This document shows positions 1 through 12,238 of a DNA stretch of 61,413 nucleotides, in pieces. Source of the stretch: Paramecium sonneborni. Its lineage: Eukaryota > Ciliophora > Oligohymenophorea > Peniculida > Parameciidae. Made by a program: the position numbers and the translations under genes. The notes below the pieces were generated by a model, which saw only the letters and a list, made by a program, of their open reading frames with translations, was not told the origin of the DNA and ran no database searches. The DNA lies in contig CAJJDN010000009.1 in the NCBI GenBank assembly GCA_905182985.1, positions 190,191 to 251,603 of the forward strand, read 5' to 3'. Each line of letters opens with the position of its first letter. Position 1 is the first letter of the stretch.

Positions 1-2
1 AA

Positions 3-3000
3 TAATAATAACAATAACAAATAAAGTAAGAGAGTAAATCTTCATAAATAAAAGAATCATAATAGCCTAAATAGTAGATGTAAATGTAGAAGGATGTTAA
101 GGATGTTACAAATTATGAATTAATGTTTGAGAAATTAAAAAAAGGAACTGGATTAAATTTGATAGAAGAAATAATTCATACTTTTAGAACAATTGAAGAT
201 ACAAATAATGAATTATTCAAGAGAGCAAATATTTTAAGTGATTAAATTGATTCTGAAGAAAAATGAATTGAAGAATTATAAAAATAAATTTCATAATATA
301 CTAAAAATTAATAGAAGGAGGATGGTGAATTTGAAGATGAAAAATTTTAATTTGCTCAATAATTAGAAAGAAGCGAGAAATTAGATAAAGAAATTTAATA
401 GGCCGAGAATGAAATTAAAGAATATGAGAGAGAGTTATTGGAAATAGCTAATAAACTATAAATAAAATATGATCCTAATTAAGAAATTACTTTGATGTAA
501 TTAATTGAATAAAGAGCTTACGAATTAGTTGATTTATGTTAATATTATGATAATCATAATTACAATATTGATTAGAAAAAAAATGATCAAGAAAGTACAG
601 TTTCAAATTAAGATGATCAAACTATGAAAGATTACTAGTTGGAGTAGAGAATGAAAAGGAGGCTGAAAAGATTATGAGTAAAGATGATTTAAAAAGATTG
701 GATCATAGGAATTATAATAGTTTTAGAAAAAAATTATAAGTAAGAAAAAAAGAGATTGATTTATAATTAATAATTATAAATAATTATGAAATAAAAAGTA
801 AAGGAAATTATCAAGTATTTGAAAGAATTCTAAATCCCTGTAATTCCAAGTGAATTTTCTTTGAGTGAAGCAGAAAGGGCTAATCTTTATTTTTACTTAA
901 CATCTTAAGAAATGGAAAGTTAAAAATAACAAATAGAGGAGAAATAGCCAGAGGAAATAAAATTAAAAAAAGTTAAAATATATCAAGTTTATGATCCTAT
1001 TGATGCAATCTAAAATTTCAATTCTTTTGATTTTAAACAAGAAGAAAGAAATTTAAAAGAAAATGAAATCTAAGTATTATCTCATAGAGATCAAAATATG
1101 AAATTTAATTCTTTGAATGAAATTAAATAATTTTTGAAACAATACTATGATTAAAAGTTAAACTAAATTTAAGCCGACGAAATTCAATAAATAGATAGAC
1201 AATTGATTGTATAAAGTCTCAATATTTAATTTTAAGAACCAAATTGTGATATTTAATAAATAATAGATATCTTTTTGAGTATTCTTTATAAAGAAATTGA
1301 ATAGAATTATCAAAAAAGATATGATTATTATCTAGATACATTTTGTATGTTGATAAAATAAAAAATTTCGTTCTTGATGTCTAACTAAAGTACTTAGAAT
1401 ATAACTGAGAAATTAATAAACTCTGTTCCATAATTTAGAGTTGCTTTAGTAGATTTAGTTAAGGAATTTACAGAATAAGCACTTCTAAAGTAAAATGAGA
1501 AAATGTACTCAATATACTTCACATAATTAAGAGATTTAGTATTTAAGTTTTTAAATGAAGATCATCCATTGTAATTTGAAAGCTTTAGATTATTATTAAA
1601 AATTAATCATTCAACAATTTTAGAATTTGTTAAATAAGCTGGTCCATTAATTTTTAATAAATAAAAGCCAGAAATTAAAGATTTTATTTTTGAAGAAACT
1701 TAATAGAAAATAAATTAATTATCTTAAATGAATGATTGTTAACATTAATTAACTTTCATGTTTTACATTGGAATTTGTTAATAAAATCATAATCATCATT
1801 GTAAAATTTTAGCCAAGTTATTACAAGACTGTTAATAAAATTATCCCTAACATCTTGATGCAATATATACAAACTTGTTAAAAATAAGAAATAATAGTAA
1901 TGTAAATGTGAAACAGATANTAATTAATAATTATAAATAATTATGAAATAAAAAGTAAAGGAAATTATCAAGTATTTGAAAGAATTCTAAATCCCTGTAA
2001 TTCCAAGTGAATTTTCTTTGAGTGAAGCAGAAAGGGCTAATCTTTATTTTTACTTAACATCTTAAGAAATGGAAAGTTAAAAATAACAAATAGAGGAGAA
2101 ATAGCCAGAGGAAATAAAATTAAAAAAAGTTAAAATATATCAAGTTTATGATCCTATTGATGCAATCTAAAATTTCAATTCTTTTGATTTTAAACAAGAA
2201 GAAAGAAATTTAAAAGAAAATGAAATCTAAGTATTATCTCATAGAGATCAAAATATGAAATTTAATTCTTTGAATGAAATTAAATAATTTTTGAAACAAT
2301 ACTATGATTAAAAGTTAAACTAAATTTAAGCCGACGAAATTCAATAAATAGATAGACAATTGATTGTATAAAGTCTCAATATTTAATTTTAAGAACCAAA
2401 TTGTGATATTTAATAAATAATAGATATCTTTTTGAGTATTCTTTATAAAGAAATTGAATAGAATTATCAAAAAAGATATGATTATTATCTAGATACATTT
2501 TGTATGTTGATAAAATAAAAAATTTCGTTCTTGATGTCTAACTAAAGTACTTAGAATATAACTGAGAAATTAATAAACTCTGTTCCATAATTTAGAGTTG
2601 CTTTAGTAGATTTAGTTAAGGAATTTACAGAATAAGCACTTCTAAAGTAAAATGAGAAAATGTACTCAATATACTTCACATAATTAAGAGATTTAGTATT
2701 TAAGTTTTTAAATGAAGATCATCCATTGTAATTTGAAAGCTTTAGATTATTATTAAAAATTAATCATTCAACAATTTTAGAATTTGTTAAATAAGCTGGT
2801 CCATTAATTTTTAATAAATAAAAGCCAGAAATTAAAGATTTTATTTTTGAAGAAACTTAATAGAAAATAAATTAATTATCTTAAATGAATGATTGTTAAC
2901 ATTAATTAACTTTCATGTTTTACATTGGAATTTGTTAATAAAATCATAATCATCATTGTAAAATTTTAGCCAAGTTATTACAAGACTGTTAATAAAATTA

Positions 3001-3790
3001 TCCCTAACATCTTGATGCAATATATACAAACTTGTTAAAAATAAGAAATAATAGTAATGTAAATGTGAAACAGATAATTGAATTTATTGGATTAAGTGTT
3101 AATAATCCTGATGCATTGCATTAAAAGTTTTTAGATTTATTTGTAGATTTTGCTCTAGAATATCCAAAATCAAAAGAATTCGCTGAGGATATGTTTAGAG
3201 TTTATCTTTATCGTTATTTTATTTAATAAATAGAGGGAGATGCAAATATAATCAATAGGATTCTTTAATAAACATTTGATCAATTGAATCTAGATTTTAT
3301 GATTAAATGTATTTAAAAGGTGCCAACAGAGAAATTGAGTTTAATGATATTGAGAAGATCTAATTTTGATTTGTATCAATATATAATTAAGGATGAAAGT
3401 AAATTTTTAGCAGTTTTTTTATTAAAATTGTTTTTATAAAAAGATCATCAATAGTTAAAAAACAATAAATATGAATTATTAAAATTGTTTTAAGAATAGG
3501 TTAGTGAATATGAGCATACTAAGGATGTCTTGAACTTTTTATTTTAAGAATAAAACAAATCATATAATGCGTTGATTACTACATTTATAATGAATTGTTT
3601 AAAGAAAACGAAATATAACATGCAAGAAGAAATTAAGTTTATGTTATCAAAAAGCTTTTATTATGAGGATGAAAATATAATCAAAAGTGTTGAGTTTTAT
3701 AGATAATTATACCCAGAATAATATTTATAATTACTTGATGATTAAACTAGAAATAGATTATTAGTATTAAGGGATAAAAGATTATTATGA
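3..3790 (+). CDS. Large coiled-coil protein, 5' partial, split by an assembly duplication
   Basis: Unrecognised protein. The frame is already open at the window edge, where it reads a glutamine run, so the true start lies upstream. After removing the duplicated block (764-1919 = 1921-3076) and two probable introns (about 595-638 and 798-825), a frame of about 850 codons runs to TGA at 3788-3790. The first 250 residues are charged and coiled-coil-like (runs such as EKLDKEIQQAENEIKEYERE). The rest is helical, with no motif I recognise. An in-frame TGA at 264-266 has no good intron around it, apart from a 36-nt GTG...AG candidate at 238-273. The coding nature is secure from length and composition; the function is unknown. 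A cytoskeletal or scaffold role is only a guess. Confidence 0.75.
764..1919. repeat. Left copy of 1156-nt direct duplication (contig overlap)
   Basis: This block is repeated at 1921-3076 and the copies look identical by eye. The only thing between them is one N at 1920. It lies inside a coding frame. Collapsing the copies gives one continuous gene, so I read it as two overlapping contigs that were not merged. Confidence 0.93.
1920..1920. other. Single-N contig junction
   Basis: One of five single-N bases (also 18876, 20990, 48964, 58263). Each is followed by a copy of the 1.0-1.3 kb that precedes it. A single N here marks an unsized join between overlapping contigs. Confidence 0.9.
1921..3076. 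repeat. Right copy of 1156-nt direct duplication
   Basis: Partner of 764-1919. The sequence past 3076 continues the reading frame to its stop, while the left copy simply ends at the N. The right copy is therefore the one joined to real downstream sequence. Confidence 0.93.
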
Positions 3791-3934
3791 TCATAATTAT
3801 AATTTATTATATATACACATATAATACATTCTCTGTTGACTCATTTTAAAAATAATTCATATTGTTTAGTTTCTTTATAAATTGATTAATAAATAACTTT
3901 AATACTTAAATTAAAATAAAAAATTTTAATCATC

Positions 3935-4279
3935 ATGACTACCCTTAATGTTTAGATAAACTTGAATCAATTTTAATTAATATTGTAGAAGGAAGAAGAA
4001 AAAAAATAATAACAATACTTATTAGAAAGAAAAGAATATCCTAAAGGATCAATCAATCTATATGAATCAAGATTTGAAAAGGTATCGTTATCAAATTAAA
4101 AAATAAATGAAGTGATTGGCTGGATGTTAATAATAGCTGTAATTTTGATGTTAATTGTATTGGCTATTTCAATAGTGTAAAATTCTATGATAGGATTTGC
4201 AATACCACTAATGTCAGTTACAACATTCTTCATCGTTTATATAAATTGGATTTCGATGAAATTTTTTATAAATTCTTGA
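3935..4279 (+). CDS. Small two-TM protein
   Basis: Intronless frame of 114 codons starting at ATG 3935 and ending at TGA 4277-4279. The first 70 residues are polar, with KEEEKKQQQ. They are followed by two hydrophobic stretches near residues 73-94 (WMLIIAVILMLIVLAISIV) and 98-114 (ending IVYINWISMKFFINS), so a cytosolic N-terminus and a short membrane hairpin are likely. The start is the first Met after the upstream gene's stop, 145 bp away. I do not recognise a family. Expression is unproven, but the bipartite composition argues against a chance frame. Confidence 0.55.
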
Positions 4280-4362
4280 GAATATATATTTTTATTTGTA
4301 CAAATAACTATATGTTAAAAAAAAATTCCAATATTCTTATTTTTAATATTTTAAAGGTAAAT

Positions 4363-6604
4363 TCATTAAAATAATTCAAGTTATAACTTAATTTCTTTTT
4401 CTTTTTATTTTAAAGTAGCATAATCATCTCCAGATTTTATTCTCTTTTCTTTTCTTTACTCATATCTTTACTATCTTTTTAGCCATCTCCTCAAAGCTTT
4501 CTATTAAGTAATAGGATTCTCTCTATCATAATTAAAAGGAAAGATAGAATCACAATATTTTTCATATTCATCATGTTCTCCAAAATCCCAAATCAAAGCA
4601 ACTAATTTATTATTAGGAATAAAATGATATATCAATGAAATTATGAGACCAATTATAGAAATTAGAGATAAATTCTTTTAAATGAAATACTTAAAGGCTG
4701 AAGTAGATAAAATATGAATAATTGGAATTAGTTATAATGAATCCGTCATTTTTGAAGATAACTAGAAGGAAGGAGTATGTTTAACTGTTTTTTTTCTTAG
4801 TAATTAGTATTTTTCAGCCCAATAAAATAGTATCAAACCAATAATACTGAAAATGTATCCTAATGGAACGAGTGGGCCAACAAAAAATGTAACATTCATG
4901 GTTTTAAGAACTTCTGCATAACTTTCTTCAATTTTATGTTCAGGAAATTCTAGGAGTCTTTAATAATAAAATATGATATACTCATTTAATTCTTGTTAAG
5001 TAAGAATTCCATATTTTTTGTAATAATATTATTTTATTGATTTTACCAATGATGAAATATCTAACATTTAAATTATTGGAGGAATGAATGCATTTGAAAT
5101 AAAGAAATAAGTCATGTTATAAGCAAGTCCACCAGCATAATAAACATTTCCAGATTCTAAAGCAATTAAACATTGCATAAACACTGAATTTAAAAACATC
5201 ATAAAAGATAATTTAGAAGCAATAGCAAGACTTACTTAACTAAACGTAGGGTAGGCTTGAAAGCTTACAATTGCTCTTGTTAATTCTTACAACAAAAATG
5301 AATTGATAAAGACTGTTATCATTGAATATCCTAAGGAATAAAGATGAACTTTGATATAATGTCCATTAAATGTATCATTATCATTATAGTTTTTTGATAA
5401 TTCACCTAAAACTTTTACTTATTTGAGAATTGACAAATAAACGACTACTGATAATATAAAATTAACAATTATATTTATAACAGCTCCAAAAATTCTTCTA
5501 TAAATACTATGATTGGCCCAAATATAGATAACATTCCAATTAATATCTGTTGGTTCTGGAGCAACTTCAACATATATTGGATGTCCATAATAATCAAGTG
5601 ATCGACCTTCATTAAAGTTTAGACCAGTAAATGTATTGATTATAGGTGCTGCATATTATTCTAAAATCATGGATTAATAATACACTTTTTGCTATTTGAA
5701 TAACTTCTGATTTCATTCTTTCATATTTGAATGACACAAATGCCAAACCAGTAAAATTACATTTCTTTTTCTGCTCTTCTAACTTATTGTTTACATCTTC
5801 CAATTCTTCTTCATTGAATTACTCTTAATTTAAAAAACATTGTTTTTTCTTATTTAATATATTATTTTTTTATTCTTTCAATTCATTTATTTTTGACAAA
5901 TCATATGCTAAATTAATCTTTTTCACCTTCATTTTTCTTGACAATTTAAATAAATCTATTTCAAAATATTATTTTAATTTATCTGATTGATCTATATTAT
6001 AAGCCATGACGGTATAATCACTTGGAGTCAATTCTTATAAATCACAAAATACATCTAATTTTTTTTGATTCTTTCTAAAATAAATAAGAAAGACCATCAT
6101 TAGGAAAGTTGAAGACAAAGTTAAGATATCCTCTAGTGCTAATAATTCTTAATCATTCTTTCTATTAGCTAATGAAAAAATTGTCACAATATCTCGTAAA
6201 CATACTTTATCTTCTGGATCTTACAATTTCTTTTTTGGTCTACAGTCTTGACCTTAATAGTTACTAATAATATTAAATTGACCAGCCGCCATTAAATGAA
6301 GACATAGTAAAAATATGCAATTTTTAATGAAAGTAAAATAGAGGGGATATCCTGATCCTAAAAATGATAAATCTTCTTTGTCAACAGATAGTTTTAATTA
6401 GAATTCGCAAACGTGATATCCACAACATTAACATATTTATTTTCCAGCAATGCCTACTTTGTGAGCAGATTAATGAATGATTGCCAATACCCAATCTCCA
6501 GGAATTGAATCGAGATTATATTAAGCTGGTGAATTCATTTATTAAGATGCTTAAGAATGCTATGAGATTTAAGGTATATGACTTTATAGTTGTTAAATAT
6601 TCAT
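4363..6604 (-). CDS. OSCA/TMEM63 (CSC1, DUF221) channel
   Basis: 738 aa after removal of one 25-nt intron (GTGTATT...TTTTAG, near 5668-5692). Membrane protein of the OSCA/TMEM63 family, whose characterised members are hyperosmolality- or stretch-gated Ca2+-permeable cation channels. Order along the protein: an N-terminal Cys-rich segment (CQCCGYHVC), a first TM segment, a second TM after NDQELLALED, the cytosolic part beginning LTPSDYTVMAYNI, a charged helical stretch, GLAFVSFKYER, and the family signature APEPTDINWNVIYIW. Then come the pore-region helices, including SLGYSMITVFINSFLLQELT and NVYYAGGLAYNMTYFFISNA. The C-terminus is a charged cytosolic tail. Start chosen at the first Met of the open frame. 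Family membership is strong; gating by force or osmolality is inferred from relatives. Confidence 0.9.
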
Positions 6605-6667
6605 TAATAATATATTAATATATTTATTAATAATAATATTCTAATATTAAATACAAAACATAATAAT

Positions 6668-7864
6668 TCAATAATATTTAGTAGATAATAATTGCTTCTA
6701 TTTATTAGTGCCTATATCAGTAACCTATTGTTATTCATCATTATTTTCAAAATAGGTGAATCCTTGAAATAGATTATTCCGATCTCTTTCTTCCTTATAT
6801 TCACTAATAGTCAAAACTTGATTCACAAACTTGGAATCAAAATTATCCTTTCCTATAATTTTATAAGGTGCTTCAATTAATTTATCATAATGTTTGCTCC
6901 AATCAACATTTTTTAACCATGGATGATTCATAACTTCATCTGGTCCTTCATTTCCTAATCTTTAAGCTGGTTTTCTTTCTAATAATCTATTCACAAAATC
7001 AGAAACTTCTTTTGATAAACCTTGTTTATTTAATTTAACCTTTTTACTAAGTATCAATTCTCGAATCTATTTTCTATTCTTTCCTTAATATGGTCTCTAC
7101 TCTTTATTATAGTATAAATACTTTTCCAGTTAAACATTCATAAACTAAACAACCTAATGCAAAATAATCACAAGCAACACCATGATCAGATTTCATCATT
7201 ACTTCTGGTGCCATATATCCTGGAGTTCCACTTGTCTCATTTTTATTATTTGGTTTCCATATTCTTGCTATTCCCAAATCTGTTATATGTAAATAACCTT
7301 CATCATCAAACACCAAATTCTCAGGTTTAAGATCTCTATGAAGTATCAAATTTTTATGTAAATATTACAATGCCATCAATATACAGATTACAAAAAACTC
7401 TTTCATATCAAATAGAATTGCTACTTGTTTATTCTTCTGTAAATTTCCCTTACTTACATAAATGATATCTTAAATCTCCTCCTTCCATATAGTCTAAAAC
7501 TATGTATAAATGTGTCAATGTTTAAAATGCACCTCTCATATTTACTAAAAATCTGTTTCGAATAATATTATACGGATGATTTAATTTTTAAAGCAGAATT
7601 CTCTCATTCATCACACTCTAAATAGATTATTTTGCAATTATTCTAAACTCTATATAGCTAAGAAATCTACTAAGATTTTATCATTTCCTTTAATGCAAAA
7701 AACTTTTTTTAACATTTCACTTTCCACACTCTTCCATAACCTCCCATTCCTATTACGTAAAGTAATTTATATTATGATAATTAAGGTGCTTTAACATAAT
7801 TTAATTATTTACTATACAATTCCAATTCAGAAATACTTAGTTCATCACTCGAACAATTTCCCAT
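6668..7864 (-). CDS. AGC-type Ser/Thr protein kinase, YANK/STK32-like, MGNC N-terminus
   Basis: 372 aa with three introns of 28, 25 and 25 nt. The frame closes exactly when these are removed. Kinase order: glycine loop GMGGYGRVW (about residue 40), catalytic Lys in ALKEM, the αC-helix segment KQSIQSVMNER, EGGDLRYHL after the hinge, HRDLKPEN, DLGIAR (DLG, not DFG), GTPGYMAPEV, and RPYQGKNRKQIRE. The C-terminus carries an AGC hydrophobic motif, FQGFTY. GGDLRYHL and RPY...R match the STK32/YANK branch. MGNCSS at the N-terminus is a classic myristoylation site with a neighbouring palmitoylatable Cys, so membrane attachment is likely (inference). All catalytic residues except the Phe of DFG are present, so activity is expected. 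Confidence 0.9.
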
Positions 7865-8282
7865 ATTTATTATATTATTATTTTATTCCATTTTAATCTT
7901 AGAAAATCATTAAAAAATTATTATTCGTCTTTTTTCTCAATTACTATACTTTACATTATAAAGAAGAAATTCACAAATTTTTACGTTTTGTTACTAAATC
8001 ATTCATTTTATCATATAACATTAATGAGTTATAATCTTTATAAACTTAGAATGAAATTTATGTTTTTGTAAATCATCTCAATCAAGGAGAAAGATATTGA
8101 TACATGTTATAAATAGATTAAGAAGTATAATTTTTTAATTAATTTATTAATTCATATCAATATTTAATATTATATTTGTTTTATGTTCACAAATTATAAA
8201 TCAAGTAAAAAGCATATTTAAGTGAATATTTTAATAAAATATCATAACTATAATAAATGTAGATTAAATATTATTTATATAA
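7865..8282. other. Intergenic, AT-rich; no gene seen
   Basis: 418 bp between the 5' end of the kinase gene and the 3' end of the next minus-strand gene. It is about 80% A+T with short homopolymers. No frame of convincing composition, no tRNA-like fold and no repeat was found by eye. Confidence 0.6.
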
Positions 8283-8989
8283 TCATTTATTTAATTTTGA
8301 TTTATTTAGTTTTGATTTACTTATAGATTATTTTCTTTTCATTTCTGCTTCCCATGTAAGATGTGGATCAAAAGCAAATTCATTATGCTAGACACTATTT
8401 GTTAATCTAAATGGTTCTTTATTGTTTATTCTCACTTTTTCTAACATTTCATCTTCATGTACTTTTCCATATTTGCTTGGCCTTTGAACAAAATCTTCAA
8501 AATCCAATCTAAATTCATCTAATTGTTTTTTTATTCCAGGTGGTGTCTTTGGTTTTTAAAACTCTTAATATTAACTAGGTATTTTGAATCCTTTGAAACC
8601 TAAAAACAATAGAAAAAAGATAATAACCTTAAGGTGCTTTATAACTTCTCTCTGCTAAATTAATTCTTAAAATTTCCCATTCATTCAAAATTTTGCCCTT
8701 TAATGTTGGTATTTTTGTGAATTCATCATTTTTGAATCCAGGACCTACTATTAAGTAAAAAAATACTTTTCCATGCCATTCTAAATCTTCTTTTTAATTC
8801 TTAATAAACTTCTTCCTTGTCCTTAATTTTAGGTAATCCAACATCTATTTCTTTATTTTCTAATTTTTCTTATTTTTCTGCATTAATTACATCTCTTGTT
8901 CTTCTTTAATATTTGTAATTAATTTTATTCATTTCCTTTTTTTATTTCTCTGAAGCTACTGTCATTTCATCTAGGAGTTATGAAATCAT
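8283..8989 (-). CDS. Hypothetical protein, 218 aa
   Basis: Frame closes at 218 codons once two introns are removed (22 nt GTATTTTT...TAGTAG and 28 nt GTTATTATC...TTTAG). The protein is soluble and strongly charged. A Lys/Glu/Gln-rich N-terminal half is likely helical (INAEKQEKLENKEIDVG). The C-terminal half has the stretch LRLDFEDFVQRPSKYGK and NEFAFDPHLTWEAEMKR before a basic tail. No signal peptide or membrane segment. I do not recognise the family. It is divergent from the PP2C gene starting at 9282, with 292 bp between the two start codons that must hold both promoters. Confidence 0.7.
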
Positions 8990-9281
8990 TCTTTTATTCT
9001 TTTACTAATAATTAATATAAATAATAAATAAAAATAAATTAATCTAAAAATTTTGTTAATGGATTAGCATTCTTGTATTTATAATTTTGAATAAATTGAA
9101 TGAATTCTTTTTTATTATGAAACTTGTTTTAAGAAGATTTAATATATAGATTTATAATAATTGATACTGTTCTTTTGATACGGAATAAAAGATTATATAG
9201 ACATTTCAAAATTAGGAAATGAAAAGTTTATTATAATCTAATGATTCTAATTAATTTTTGTTTATACAATTATATAATATA

Positions 9282-10694
9282 ATGAATAAAGCAAATCGAA
9301 CAACAAGTCTCCGTTAGCATAAACTAACATTTTTAAAAGACAATAATAATAGCTTGTAATTATAGACCAGGTCATAAAGCTTTAAATAAAGTATAAGCAT
9401 ATCTCCTGATAAGAAATCATAAATATCTCCAACAAAATAAAATAGCGTATTTCTGAATGGATAATTACTTGTATATAAATTTTTAAGTATAAGACTCGTC
9501 CAAGATCGAAATATAATTAATAAGGGAATATGTCTAGTACAAAATTGCAAGATTCTTAAAAATTATTTTTGATACAATAAGCATAATAAGCATAATAATA
9601 TTAGTCATAGTAATAGAAAGCAGAATAGAGTCCTGCATTGCATAGAAAACAATAGAGTGATAAAGGTTTAAAATATGATTTACCAAGAATATCACCAATA
9701 AAAGCAAGATAATAGATAAAATAGTTACAACCTGACATGAATCAATTAGATTTATTTAAAAGAGAATAAATAAAATAAAATATTATAAAAAATGCTTATA
9801 CTAAATCATAGGCAGGAAAAAATGAAGATAACTTAACAAAAATAAACTAAGATAGTTACATATCTCTTTAATAATTTAAAGATAATATGTCCTTATTTGG
9901 TGTTTGTGATGGACATGGTTAAGATGGACATAAATGCAGTTAATACGTTAAAGATAATTTACCAAAAAATATTAATTCTCTATTGTCTCAGAATTCTTCA
10001 TCTATTAGTGAAACAATCTCAAAATCATTTATAAGAACAAACTATTAATTATGCAATTTCGAAGAAATAATAACAACTTTTAGTGGTTCCACAACAGTAA
10101 TAAGTTTAATTGTTGATGATACAATTTATACTGCAAATGTTGGAGATTCTAGATCTATAATCTGTAGATAATAAAGTAATGGAAATAAAGTTGCTATATC
10201 ATTATCAAATGATCATAAACCAGATTTACCTTAAGAAAGAAGAAGAATTGAATAGAATGGTGGAAGAGTGGAACCTTATATAGATTTCGATGGATCTAGT
10301 TTAGGACCTTCTAGAGTTTGGTTAAAAGGAGAAGATATTCCTGGATTAGCTATGAGTAGAAGTTTTGGTGATAAGGTTGCAGCAAGTTGTGGTGTTATAT
10401 GCGAACCAGGTTTTATATTTATGTTTAATTTAGAAATTCTTACACATAAAATATAAGATGGTGATTTATTTATGGTTTTAGCGTCAGATGGAGTTTGGGA
10501 ATTCTTAAGCAATGAACAAGTATATTTTATTCTTAAAAAAGGTTATAGATATGATATATCCATATTATATTCAAGATGAAGGTAATGCTGCATGTGTTAG
10601 AATCGTAAAAGAATCCATCAAATTATGGAAATTAAATGATACGGTAATAGATGATATTACTATTGTTATTGTATTCTTTAACAAATAAAAATGA
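9282..10694 (+). CDS. PP2C-family Ser/Thr phosphatase (PPM)
   Basis: 447 aa with three introns of 23, 24 and 22 nt; the frame is exact. The catalytic domain carries the PPM metal-binding motifs: NQDSY near the domain start, LFGVCDGHGQDGH, TAGSTT-type FSGSTTVI, YTANVGDSRSII, LSNDHKPD, VWLKGEDIPGLAMSRSFGD and MVLASDGVWEF, then the distal Asp in DTVIDDITIVIV. All the acidic metal ligands appear intact, so it should be an active Mn2+/Mg2+-dependent phosphatase. The 150-residue N-terminal extension is Q- and S-rich and basic (SISPDKKSQISPTKQ), probably regulatory. The stop lies 3 bp before the stop of the convergent gene below, so the two transcripts must share terminator sequence or overlap. Confidence 0.93.
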
Positions 10695-10697
10695 TAA

Positions 10698-11976
10698 TCA
10701 TTCATCAATCATTTCATCAACAAATTATTCCTCCACTTATTTATATAATCTAAATTTCTAATTCTCTGCCTAATCTAACATATATTCTTTTTCCATCTTA
10801 TACTTATTCAAACCTTCAATTATCAATTCTTCTATATTCTCCTCATTAACTCCACTTAATTAAAAATATGGTAATTATTATTAATAAAATGATAAATTAG
10901 TACAATTGAACTTAACTCTTTAATCTCTATTTATTGAATTTTATTAACTCATATAAAAGCTGGGTTACCTAATTATTTCAAGTTATTTATATTTAGGATC
11001 AACATATAAAGTATTTTTGTTATTTACATCTTAAAAAACCGGTTAATGCTGATCGTTTTCTTAAACTGTTTCTTCTTTATTTACATTCTGTCTTAATGAC
11101 ATATACCATTAATTAATTGTTTTTTCTCCTTAAGTTTGCTTTAATGCTTCTTATAATTAAATTTATTCAATCTTTCTCCTGAATTCTATAATAATTATAT
11201 ATAATTTATACATGAACAACTATTGATAATAGATTCATTAGAATTTCGATTAGTTGTATTGACAGATTTAGATATCTCATCATTCCAAAGTTTAAGTTAA
11301 CATTCGTATTTATTTAATACTTTATTTTGCTAATTTAATTTTAACTCTTAAACTCTGAATTATGATTATTTAGTATTTAATTGATCATCTGATTCCTTGT
11401 TTTAATAGATCCTACTCTAATAATAAGTACTCATTTACTTCTATTAAACGGCAGATTTTAATTAAATCTTATTTCGAAACGATATCAAAATCTTTGTTTC
11501 GTTTTGTTTATTCAATCCTTTATGTATGTTCAGATTGTTATTGTTATTGTTATTACTACTATTATTTATTTGATAAATTAGTTGATTTTCGTGAACTGAT
11601 TCTTCTTACAAATTTCATAGCAGTATTATTTATGTTTGTTTGATTAACAAATTTAATACCTACCTTCTGTTATTCTTTTACTTTATAAAATAGATCTGGT
11701 TTCCCAACTATTGATCTCTCAATAATTCCATGCTTATCAAATATAGGTCCTAGTAAAAGTTATTCATTACATACCCTATGGAAGTTCTTAATTTGGAGTT
11801 AATTCTATAATTAATTAATATTCATTACTATTAAATATGTTATGTGAATGACTTCTAGGTTTATTGAGAATCTAAAGTAAATTTATTAAATCAGATTTTA
11901 CATCAGCTGATTCTGGTTCTAACAAGGATGTTAGCAAATATTTTTTTTTTTGTGAATTAAAAATTGTCTTTGACAT
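10698..11976 (-). CDS. Hypothetical Q-rich protein, 401 aa
   Basis: 401 aa after removing introns of 25, 22 and 26 nt (GTATGTAATG...TACTAG; GTAAATGAG...TTATTAG; GTATAAATT...TTATAG). The N-terminus reads MSKTIFNSQKKKYLL. A compact segment follows around residues 55-90 (LPQGPIFDKHGIIERSIVGK), then a run of nine Gln, a basic Q-rich middle, and an acidic helical C-terminus (EENIEELIIEGLNKYK). No TM segment or enzyme motif. I do not recognise a family; the conserved-looking segment would be the part to search with. Convergent with the PP2C gene, with only 3 bp between stop codons. Confidence 0.75.
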
Positions 11977-12238
11977 TCAGGTTAGGGTTAAACAATTATT
12001 ATTATTAATAACTTTTTTACTTTTTTTTATTGATAAAATTTAAAAGTTTATATAGCATTAAAATATCAATAAACTAACTGGATATCATTATTCATGTACT
12101 ATTAAAAATATATTTAAAAGCTATGTCATATAAAAGAATCGTATTAAAAAGTATATAAATTTAGAATATATTAATAATATTTGGTTTTTTTCTTTAAAAT
12201 TTCAAATAAATTATATTATTTTTAAGTATGAATAAGCA

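Noticed and set aside
764..3076. Tandem gene duplications at the five N positions
   Set aside because: Copies are identical or differ by one silent base, always meet exactly at a single N, and break genes that become whole when collapsed. Overlapping contigs explain this better.
11983..11998. GGTTAGGGTTA, similar to a telomeric TTAGGG unit
   Set aside because: Less than two units, internal, just upstream of a gene start, and ciliates of this code use G4T2/G3T3 repeats. Chance.
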